Both the position numbers and the translations under genes were made by a program. The notes beneath the pieces are model-generated. The model was not told the origin of the DNA, did not search any database, and saw only the letters and a list, made by a program, of their open reading frames with translations. Positions 45,748 through 54,965 of a DNA stretch of 64,000 nt are shown here, piece by piece. Positions within the stretch are counted from its first letter, which is position 1. Every line of letters begins with the position of its first letter. The DNA comes from Codonopsis lanceolata (Eukaryota; Streptophyta; Magnoliopsida; Asterales; Campanulaceae), in NCBI GenBank assembly GCA_013146195.2, contig CM028379.1, positions 89,509,401-89,573,400 on the forward strand, given 5' to 3'.

Positions 45748-46450
45748 CTCGTTTGATGCAGTGTTTTGAAAACATAGTTTTTTTTAAACACGTCGTTTTC
45801 AAAAAACAGTTTTTTTTTCTTGTAAACACGTTTGAGAAAATATTTCAAAACATTATTTTCATAAACAGAGTAGTTGTAAACTCAGCACATTCACTCAAAA
45901 TTGGAGCGTTTTGAAACCTTGCACATTTTTAAAACACTACGTTTTAAAACGATGTATTGAAACATTTTAAAAGAGAAAACACTCCACCAAACAAGCGTTT
46001 TGACTAAAACGATTAGGTTTACAATTATTTTAATATTCTTTATCCGAAACGGAGAAAATATTTTTTGCTAAAACTAAGCCGAGACAAAGAGTAGAGTTGT
46101 CTTTATCCAAAATAACTTTGCGAGGTTTAGTTGTAGCCTAATTTGTCTAAGTGCTTGTTTGGTGGAGCGTTTTGGTCAAAACACTAGTAAAAAACGCAGC
46201 GTTTTCTCTTTAAAAGTGTTTCAATGCAGCGTTTTAAAACGCAGCGTTTTAAAAACGTAAACGTGGAGCGTTTTAAAACGCTCAAATTTGTAGCGTTTTA
46301 AAAATATGCTACGTTTTCAACTAGTCTGTTTATGAAAAATAGCGTTTTGAAATAATTTTCCAAACGTGTTTACAAAAATAAATCTGCGTTTTGAAAATGC
46401 TGCGGTTTAAAAAAATGATGCGTTTTTCAAAACGTTGCACCAAACGAGCC
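45748..46450. mobile_element. Foldback/hAT-like MITE built of GCGTTTTAAAACGC words
   Basis: The left arm begins CTCGTTTGATGCAG and the right arm ends TTGCACCAAACGAG; arms of about 270-300 bp flank a spacer of about 150 bp. The inner arm edges also match (CCACCAAACAAGCG at about 45985 and GCTTGTTTGGTGGAGCG at about 46153). The right arm is packed with GCGTTTTAAAACGC-like palindromes. No coding. It ends about 340 bp upstream of gene B. Confidence 0.75.
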
Positions 46451-46756
46451 CTAAATAGTTGCAGAATTATTTTCTTTTTTTAACGAAACCAAAAGTGTAT
46501 TCCTGATTATTTTTTTACTTTTACCGCCGAGGAGAATGAAAAGTGAAAAATGGAGTTGTCGCTCGCCTAAAGAATCTTCCGGGATCAGCTTCCCGCCAGA
46601 AGCAATTGTGAGCCAGCGGCTTCTTTAGCACGACTTGTTTTTCAATTTTGAAAATTTCTATCATATTCCCCCGCTCAAAGTTACGGTTCCGTACTTTGAA
46701 GTCTGAATCAAAAACTTTGTTTCCTCTTCAACCTTTCGATTCCTGCACAGCTTCGC

Positions 46757-46776
46757 CTCTCTCTCTCTCTCTCTAA
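46757..46776 (+). repeat. (CT)n tract in the 5' leader of gene B
   Basis: A short CT run just before the start codon, common in plant 5' UTRs and core promoters. Confidence 0.7.
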
Positions 46777-46790
46777 CTCCAAGCACTATC

Positions 46791-49316
46791 ATGCCTATGC
46801 GCTCTTCTAATCCAAATACGGTACGTTAAATTGTTAATTATGCGTCCACATAAATTATTTCTCTGAGCTTAATTTGTTGATTTTCTTCATACTGCCAAGG
46901 ATCTTGAATTATTATTTTTATTTATTGTAGTTTTGCTTCATTGAGTATTTCATTATGATTGTTATTAATTAGCTAGAAAGTAATTATTAGCTTTTGCTTG
47001 CTGTTATTTTAAAGAATTGCATCCATAGCTGTCAGTCAGAACATGTACTTGAATCAGGTTTCAGTGTTTGTGATCCGTTCATCATTATTACAAAATATGG
47101 ATTAACAGGGCAATTAATCAGCTCCATTTCAAAAGCTTTTGGTTGACACCTTTTAAAGTCAACTTGTTTCAAATAATGGATATTCATTTATTTGCTGACT
47201 GCTGTAATCGTTTCAAATGTTCATTTCACTTTTTAAGAAGTTTACAGCTATACTTAGTTTCATACTCTCTAAACCTAGGTAAATGTTAGTGAAATATTGA
47301 TTTGAAAATGGTTAGGTTAACTTTATTGTAAAACGTCAAATTGGAACTTTCTGTGGAACACATGTATAAAGAACTATTCTATCTACATTAATTTTGGCCA
47401 TCTGACAGTTGGAGATTAATGCACTTGAACAATTTTTTGTTGCTGACTGCTAGAAGTAATCTATTGGAATCTCCTAGTATGGAACTACCAATCAAGGTGC
47501 GAATGCACGCTGATATATTAGCAAGCTATAAACTTTTACCAGAGTGAAATGCAAGCTTTTCATTATCTCTTCAGTAAGGTGCAGTTATGGGTCATGCTGA
47601 TATCACGAGCACAGATCATCAAAGTGCCATCTTCCCATGGAATAGTTTATGGGTTCATATTATGTTTCATTAGGATTTATATTATCTCACTGCCTTTTAC
47701 TCACCCTTACAGCTAGAGAGTTAGCACATTGGTGGCATATATGAAAAAAAAAATAGCTTTTGCTAATTATTAGTGTGTAAAGTAACTCTTGGTTGAGTAT
47801 ATAACATGGATTTTCTGTAAGGAAGAAGAATATTAAAATGAAGAGTGTTTTCTCCCTCTTTTTATCTTCTCCATCATCCTGATTCATAGCTTTCAAAAGT
47901 TGAGCTATAACCTGAATGGCAATGATGTGCTAAATTTAGAGTTACTCTCTTGCTTCCCTTCTATTTTTAGTTCCCATTTCCCATTTGACCTTGCTAAACT
48001 ATTTGGACTTATTTCTTTCCTTCCTCTCAAGAACTCCTTGAATTGGACAAAGCATTTAATTCTATTTCCCACAACATTTACAAGATGCCTATGCATTATT
48101 TTATTACTACGCCTGGGACATACACGGTCTTTCCGTGCAAATCGGATGTTCAACAGATAAAGATATAGATGCGTGATTGCTTTTAGCTGTGTGGAGCCTT
48201 TGGCCTAATGTTGAGTTTGAACATGTTAGTATATTTTGATGTCTACTTTTATAAATTCTTTACACTTGCTTACTAACTAATCCCTTAATGTACATTTGGT
48301 TGCACATCTCTGATGAATACTCAGACTTCCCGGGAGCAATTGGAGGATGTTTGGTCTAATCCAAATTGGCCAAAACGTCTAGAGAAGAAACTCGTTGATT
48401 TGTTGATTGAGGAAATGAGAAACATAGGGATGATGAGAAACCAGTGGGACGTGATTCCTTACTGGTTTAATGATGAAGACTGGGATCATGTATGCAAAGA
48501 ATTCAATGCACAAACTGGTAAGAATTATGATAAGACTGAAATGAAGAAACATCTCGCTGTTTTGCATAAAAGATATAGCATTGTTAAACCACTTTATGAT
48601 GAAACCGGGCATGGTTGGGATTACCGTCGGAAGATGATTGACATTGATGATGGTGTTTGGGCAGAGATATTAGAGGTACATCTTCAAATTTCTTTGGTTA
48701 TTTTCAGTTTGTGTATTCACAAGAATGGGTCCACAATAGTTTGAGGAGTAACTGCCACAACCACATGTAGATGAAAATTTTACATCCAACATTTTCTTTG
48801 CAATATCCTCTGTAGGTAACTCCTGAAGTTCAGCCATATAGAAAATATGGTTGCCCAATATATGATCAGCTGGAACAGATTTTTCCGAAACCATTGACCA
48901 GGAAAGAATATATGGGGTCTGCAGCTGACTCCAGCATTGACAAGGACTCTATTTTACCCTCTAGAACAAATGTGTACATTTCCAATGGACGAAACAAGCG
49001 CCAATTTGCAGAGCCGGTGAGTTCAGTTCCTAGGAAGAAAATTAATAAAGGACCTGATAATTTGAAAACAGGTGCCACTGCAACTGCTTCAGGGTCGAAC
49101 ATAGCTATAGCTGCTGAAAGGAACGACCCTTGCTCTGTTGCTAGCTGCCTAACTATTGTAAACGGGATGCAAGGAGTTGATCGGCGCATGTATAATGATG
49201 CTCTAGATTTATTGCAGAATCCAAGCTGGAGAAAGACTTTTGTGTCACTGAAAGCTGAGAAACGGTTGACTTGGTTGAAGGCCATGCTCCCTGGTCTATT
49301 AGGATACAATCGTTAG
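46791..49316 (+). CDS. Gene B: L10-interacting MYB domain-like protein
   Basis: Three exons, 46791-46820 (MPMRSSNPNT), 48325-48675 and 48816-49316, join in phase 0 with GT-AG borders to give about 293 aa, near the normal size of the family. Residues of about 15-125 form a Myb/SANT-like (Myb_DNA-bind_3) domain: LVDLLIEEMRNIGMMRNQWD, then WFNDEDWDHVCKEFNAQTGK and the closing GHGWDYRRKMIDIDDGVWAE. A linker follows (YGCPIYDQLEQIFPKPLTRK). The C-terminal 65 residues (SVASCLTIVNGMQGVDRRMY, LLQNPSWRKTFVSLKAEKRL) form the conserved tail shared with gene A. Such proteins are usually nuclear DNA- or ribosomal-protein-binding regulators, and the domain also occurs in Harbinger transposon partners. The frame is intact with no lost signature residues. 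The long first intron (about 1.5 kb) contains no obvious transposon. Confidence 0.85.
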
Positions 49317-49608
49317 AGGGTAAGGTAAGTAGTAGTGATGGCTTTATCCAATCCTTGGCTAACTCTTAGGTGTTTAGCTTTTGTACTGTCATCGAATTAA
49401 TGGTCCTTTTGGGTGCATATTTTGAGTATGTTTTAGACAGTGGTTGTACAAAATGCTACTATTGGATTAGTATGTGTAGTGACTTTCAAATTTTTCGCAG
49501 AAAATTGTTGACTAAAACACATTTGGGGGTCTATTTGTTTCATGATTAATTAGGGCAAGTTGGGAAGGGCTGTGCAAAGTTCATAAGTGCTGAACTATGT
49601 TTTACTAA
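49317..49608 (+). other. Probable 3' UTR and downstream of gene B
   Basis: No gene; directly followed by a MITE. Confidence 0.5.
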
Positions 49609-49609
49609 T

Positions 49610-50311
49610 GCTCCGTTTTGTTTAATGGAAAATGATTTTTGGAAAATAAAAAATATTTTATTTTTAGATGTTTGGTAATTTTTTTTAAAATGTGTTGGAA
49701 AATATTTTCGGGTGTTTGGCAAACACACAGAAAATATTACGAAAAATAATACATGAATAAATACAAAAAATATATTATAATATTAATATATTGAATATAA
49801 AATAGTGTTGAACTTTAAGTAATTTTTTTAATAACCTTCAATTTATCACTAATGGTATCAAATCAATAAGGTTCATTTTTTTTAATTCCACAAATATAAA
49901 TAAAAAAAATTGATAATTGATATGAAAAAATGTTTTAAAAAATAAAATGGATATTGTTTGGATGTTCTTAAATAATATAGTGGACATTAATTTTAGGATG
50001 TAGTGAGTATTTATTGAAATTACAATTTATAAATAATGTGCACATTAAATTTCTAAACTATTTATTTGTTGAGTAAAATATTGTGCGTGTATGTAAATAT
50101 ATGTAATTGTGGAAGGGCGTAGAGGGGTGCTCGAACATTTAGAAAATGACTTATGGAAATAAATTCATAAGTCATTTTTTGGAAAAGAAGGTTTGATTTT
50201 TCGTTGACTCGAAAAATCTTTTAAATTGACTATATTTTTTTAATGTTACCAAACACCGGAAAATAAGGAAAACATTTTTCGGAAATCATTTTCTATAAAA
50301 CAAACGAAGCC
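49610..50311. mobile_element. hAT-like MITE with long arms
   Basis: The left end CTCCGTTTTGTTTAATGGAA and the right end TTCTATAAAACAAACGAAG are inverted. Further inside, AAAATGATTTTTGGAAAATA is matched by a reversed ATTTTCCGGTGTTTGG / GGAAATCATTTTCT region. Interior AT-rich and non-coding. No clear 8 bp duplication was found. Confidence 0.7.
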
Positions 50312-50374
50312 TAAACACAACGCTTTTTCAGCTGCTACAACTATATTGCTCCTTCCCAATTTAGATACAAATTT

Positions 50375-51624
50375 GGCCAAAATACAAATTTTCCCCCAAA
50401 GTATACACTCAATCCCATATCACTACCCAACTTAAGTTTTGTGCCAATTTGGTATCTGATGTTGCCATTTGTATCAATTAACTCCCCCGGCCCAATGTCT
50501 GTTAAAGAATTGACGTTAACTCTCACGTGCTCTTGCATGTGATGGGTAATTTCGTCATTTCCTTTACAAAACAGGGGACAAAAATGCCGCGAAGATGGCT
50601 GCATCTTGATCTGTTGTGGGTTTTAAAAGCAGAAAAACCGAAAGCATTGATTACAATTACGAAACCTCGCCGCACCGATTAATTTCACCATGAAAGGAGG
50701 AGACCCTTGGTCAACGATGACCATGGCCTCCCTTCCCTCCGTCAATCACAACTCTTCAACCCTCCGGTTTCTCGATATTCTTAAGCTCCCTGATTTCGAT
50801 CCCAACAACTATGTCGAGCTCGACGAGAGCGACGTCGTTTGGTCCCCTGATCTCTCCGTTTCACCTAACTCCCCTTCTGATTCTCTCTCCACTGTGTCCA
50901 ATTCCCCGACCAATCCCCTCCGCCTCCATCACCACCACCGCTTCCTCCCCGACAAGTCTGGTCTCTCCGCCGCATTGTCCGACGACCACCACCCCGTCCT
51001 TCGCCGGAAAAAGACCCTTAACCCGTCCTTATCCGCCACCTCCGCGGCCAGGATGATACCGATACCGGGCCCTCGCTCGAATCTTTCGGCGGGTTGAAAT
51101 TCCACCACTCGGCACCGGTGAACGTGCCGATTTGGCCAAATAAGAAGGCGGCGTGGAATTCTGGTAATTTGGGGAATTTCGATGAAGTTGTTGATGATGA
51201 AAACGAGGACGACGACGTGGAGATGGTGCCGCCGCACGAGATCGTGGCGAGGTCGCACGTGACCTTCTTTGTTTTTGAAGGAGTTGGACGCACCCTGAAA
51301 GGGAGGGACTTGCGTCGTGTTCGCAACGCTGTGTTTCAGAAGATAGGTTTTATTGATTGAAATTTGAAAATATCCTCATTTTCATTTTCTGCCTTGGTAA
51401 TTTTTCCCGGTTTTGTCCCCCTTTTTTGTAAAGGAAATGACGAAATTACCCATCACGTGCAAGAGCGAGCACGTGAGAGTTAACGTCAATTCTTTAACAG
51501 ACGTTGGGCCGGGGGAGTTAATTGACACAAATGGTAACATCAGATACCAAATTGACACAAAACTTAAGTTGGGTAGTGATATGGGATTGAGTGTATACTT
51601 TGGGGGGAAATTTGTATTTTGGCC
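50375..51624 (+). mobile_element. Pack-MULE carrying an S40-family gene (1250 bp)
   Basis: Inverted repeats of about 209 bp (50375-50583 and 51416-51624) start GGCCAAAATACAAATTT and are highly similar along their length. They are flanked by perfect 9 bp duplications TACAAATTT at 50366-50374 and 51625-51633, the signature of a Mutator-superfamily insertion. There is no transposase. The whole interior is a GC-rich host-type gene (50690-51360), so this is a Pack-MULE. The perfect duplication and well-matched arms suggest a fairly recent move. Confidence 0.95.
50690..51360 (+). pseudogene. Captured S40/DUF584 senescence-regulator gene, one frameshift
   Basis: Single exon, about 222 codons if the frame is bridged, the normal size for plant S40-like proteins. 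The first frame (50690-51097) holds the N-terminal motif YVELDESDVVW and a Ser/Pro-rich middle. The second frame carries FHHSAPVNVPIWPNKK, an acidic stretch, VPPHEIVARS and the C-terminal VGRTLKGRDLRRVRNAVF, all hallmarks of the Senescence_reg family (nuclear proteins linked to leaf senescence and stress). The frames meet at about 51055-51095 with the shift expected from a one-base loss. All family motifs survive on both sides, so it is either a recent mutation or a sequence error. It lacks introns like its family, so retro-copying need not be invoked. The leader between the TIR and the ATG is only about 105 bp, so any promoter would have to lie there or in the TIR. Confidence 0.9.
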
Positions 51625-51755
51625 TACAAATTTGAAACGGCTAGTTTGTCCTTACGAAAATTAAATATTTTTTTTAAAAAAATGGTGATATATTTCAAAA
51701 GAAAACATATGTATAATTCCATGTGTACATTATTGTACAAAGTGGCTAATACGTA

Positions 51756-52595
51756 CTCCCATCATTCTGGGTAAAGAGTATCTGTTTGATCGTCAAAACT
51801 TTTTTAAGAAAAAAGCTTAAATCGCAATTTGGTCATCCTACTTTTTCATCTTTTGTAATATGATGACTCTACAAAATTTTTTTTCTATTTAATCATTATA
51901 CTTGGTTTGGTCGGTCAATAAGGTCACTCAAATCATTTTCGTTCGTTATTTTGGATGGAAATGGTTAAAAAAAAAAAACTAAAATGCCACTAAGTCTTTT
52001 GAAGGAATGTGGCATAGAAGACGCAATTACAATCTCCCATCTAAACTGCCACTCATCTCGAAGGATAAAGATGTCTATGTGAGAGGTCACTTGCTCTTAC
52101 GCTTGTTTGACTCTCATTGATAACGAGAATGTGTGCGATGATGACGTGAGCCTTCGACTTTGTTGGGACGCGTTTCAGTTGGACGATGATGATTATATTA
52201 GGGAGAATGGAAATAAAGATTTATTTGCTGATGTTGTTGACATTGGAGCGATAGGTGTTGTCATGATTGAAGATTGGTTGATAATGTAGGCAAAGGTATT
52301 TTCGGATTTGTACAAATGTTTTAAACTTTTCATCCAAATTATTGGATGTAGTGATCAAAGTGATATATGTTGTCAAGTATAATGATTAAATAGAAAAAGA
52401 AATTGTAGAGTCATCATATTGCAAAAAGTGACAAAGTAGGGTAACCAAATTGCGATTTAAGCCTTAAGAAAATGACATTGTTAGTAGTTCATTAGTAATA
52501 AACTTATATTCTTATCCCTTTATTTTTAAAAGTGGACTGTTTAAGTGAAGCATCTTAAAATAGAATAGTTGACTATTTGCCAGAAACGGAAGGAG
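51756..52595. mobile_element. Stowaway-like MITE split by a MULE-MITE
   Basis: Ends CTCCCATCATTCTGGGTAAA and GACTATTTGCCAGAAACGGA with TA at 51754-51755 and 52596-52597. The inner part matches other family copies (AGTAGTTCATTAGTAATAAA). It is interrupted at 51813-52463. Confidence 0.8.
51813..52463. mobile_element. MULE-type MITE (651 bp) nested in a Stowaway
   Basis: Arms of about 95 bp (51813-51907 and about 52371-52463) start GCTTAAATCGCAATTTGGT and end with its reverse. They are flanked by perfect 9 bp duplications TTAAGAAAA at 51804-51812 and 52464-52472. The interior (51910-52370) is less AT-rich and has an open frame at 52107-52289 (60 codons, acidic: FQLDDDDYIRENGNKDLFAD) of unknown origin, possibly captured. 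Confidence 0.9.
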
Positions 52596-52669
52596 TATCT
52601 ATTAGGAGAAATTGCGGGCCGATCCATTTTTTGAAATTTATAACCTCTCTAGTCCCGTGTTTTGTTTTG

Positions 52670-52957
52670 CCAAAATATAATTACCCCCCAAAGTATCCAC
52701 TCAATCTTAAAATGCATCTCAACCTATTTTTTTTTTTCATATAATGCCACCTAACGTTACCTTTTGTCCCACTTTACCCCTGTCATCTAATTATTAAGTA
52801 CAAAACAAGTGAGAAAAATGTAACGTCTGTACTGGTCAGGGGGCAAAGTGGAACAAAATGTAACGTCGGGTGGCATTATGAGAAAAAAATTAGGTTGGGG
52901 TGTACTTTGGGATTGAGTGGATACTTTGGGGGGACTATTTATATTTTGGCCTTTTTT
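52670..52957. mobile_element. MITE related by its ends to the Pack-MULE
   Basis: Arms of about 120 bp are inverted: GCCAAAATATAATTACCCCC at the left and its counterpart GGGGGGACTATTTATATTTT at the right. The outer 40 bp match the Pack-MULE TIR (both run GCCAAAATAYAA...CCCCCAAAGTATMCACTCAATC with small gaps). No clear duplication was found. Confidence 0.75.
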
Positions 52958-54039
52958 TTTCAACCATAAAAAGTCACTTTTAGGGGCAAAATGACTACGA
53001 TACCTTTAATGAACCGAAGGCGCGCTACGAAGGTCACTTACTCAGTGTATCGTGCTACATCAAATTTTGTATTCCGATACATCAATTTAATTGTATCAAT
53101 TTTTGCACCGCGGTGCATCGATTTAATTACACAATCCAATTTTGCACCGAGATGTATCGATTTATTTATCTCGCAAGTGTACGAATCAATATAGAGTATA
53201 ATGTACGGAAAGCAAGGGCCAAACCACAGAGATAAGAAATATCTAAAGCAAGTAAACATGTAACAATTATAACTAAGGGGAGTTTTGTTTAATTGATCTA
53301 TTTAACTAAATTATTCTACTGGAAAGCAAGTAATCTATCTGAACAGTTTATGCAAAGTAGTAAACACAGTTTGTAAAGATCTAATGGTGGATGAGAATCT
53401 AGAAATAATGATTCACTTGTATCTACTATAATGCTCTTTTACTTAATGTATCAATTAATTAATCTTGGGTTCGTTCACGAAAGATTGATATAGTTCATTG
53501 AATTATAATTCAGTCTCCATCATAAATAATTCATCAGAGTATATACCCTTAAGAACAAGAACATATGAACCTAATCATAACTTATCACTCTCGTGCATCG
53601 ATAGGTTTAATTTACCACAATGTTGAGCTAGTGTACGACATATACATATGACCGTCCAGTTATCCGCACCTCTAGGTCTTTAACTATTGTGATACCATTC
53701 ATTAGGAAAAAGTCCAATAGCAAAGAGATTGATAAACAATGTGATCAACAAGACTTGATTAAATATGAAATTAATATAGACCAAAAGATTTGATTCAAGT
53801 TACCTCAAATTCCTAGATATGAGTTGTTAGTTCATCCTCGAAGATGAACCGATCAATTGGAAGAAAGAATAAATGAACGATCTTCTTAAACTATGATTAC
53901 AAGCAATAAAAACTATAAATTACAAGCTAAATTTAGATTATTTCCGACCCCGAACTTAGGGCTACAAGGTTTGTATTTATGCTAGTGTTTACAGGGCAAG
54001 AAGTAGAATTGGAATAAAACTCCCGTCTTTGGAAGTCGG

Positions 54040-54965
54040 CTACCCTTGCGGGGGCAAGGGGTTAAGGTCATGCGGCCGTAAGGCCTGCAGTTCCTTCGGG
54101 GCTGTTTTATTGGAAACTGATACGCCCGGCCCAAACCCGGTCACGAGCAAAGCACGAGCTATCATCACGTGCCGGTCACGAGCACAATACATATGGGGCC
54201 CACAGGTCTAGCGAGCAAAGTAATGTAAGCGTCAAGCAGCGAGCAGTGTAACTCCCGTCCAAACCTGGCCGGGTATAGGCCTTGCCTGTCCGGCCAGGGG
54301 CCATACCCGGACACCACATTCATACCTAACAAAGGAACCTGATTCATCCCGTCCGAACCTGGTCGAGCATTGGTCCTGCCTGCCCGACCAGGGGTCGTCC
54401 CTTGGATCTACAACAAGTTCAGAAATAATGCACATGAAATGGTCGGGTAGAGCCCTGCTCGCCCGGGTACATATCAAGTGGGAAGCACCGGAGGCTTGCT
54501 CCCTAGGACAAGTCAAAGGTTTCCATATTTGAGCAGGACACTTACCTTATCTGCTCCTACATCTACGCGGCCAGCCACCTATCATGCCTAAAATCAAGGG
54601 ATTATCTCCTTGATTGATTTGGTAACTATTGAAACTGAATCCTAGACGGATTCAACCACATTGGGGGCCTATAAATACCTCTCCATAATCATTAACAAGG
54701 TACACACACTTTTCTTGAGCCTCGACACTCTGTCAATTTGCCTTTTGACAATCACACCCGATACTTACTCTCACGCCAGAGGGGTTTCGCGAGGCCCTGC
54801 CTTGCACTTCCACTCAAGTTTTCTTGTGATCTTAATAGGCTCAAGGAAGGTGATTCGAAGCCCAGATATCCTACCCACTATAAGGACGGCCCAAGCCTGT
54901 GATTTTGCCACATCAGAAACCTTGCAGGGGCAAGGTCTAAGGGGAATGCGGCCGCAAGGCCTACT
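54040..54965. repeat. CTTGCGGCCGCAAG-type palindrome cluster (split by the solo LTR)
   Basis: CCTTGCGGGGGCAAGG at about 54047, TGCGGCCGTAAGGCC at about 54071, CCTTGCAGGGGCAAGG at about 54920 and ATGCGGCCGCAAGGCC at about 54947. The same motif family recurs at 60960-61140. Confidence 0.8.
54118..54915 (+). mobile_element. Solo LTR (798 bp)
   Basis: Starts TGATACGCCCGG and ends GCCACATCA, with perfect 5 bp duplications GAAAC at 54113-54117 and 54916-54920. A TATA-like CCTATAAATACC lies at 54668. It has repeated CCCGGTCACGAGC and CGTCC(G/A)AACCTGG words. Removing it rejoins a pair of CTTGCNGGGGCAAGG palindromic motifs on either side. Confidence 0.9.

Noticed and set aside
48379..49309. Minus-strand frames opposite gene B (77 to 147 codons)
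   Set aside because: Shadows of the coding exons. They have no start context or domain.
50341..50604. 87-codon minus frame and its match at 51413-51664 plus (VRVNVNSLTD...)
   Set aside because: Both are translations of the Pack-MULE terminal inverted repeats. The likeness is that of the DNA repeat, not of two genes.
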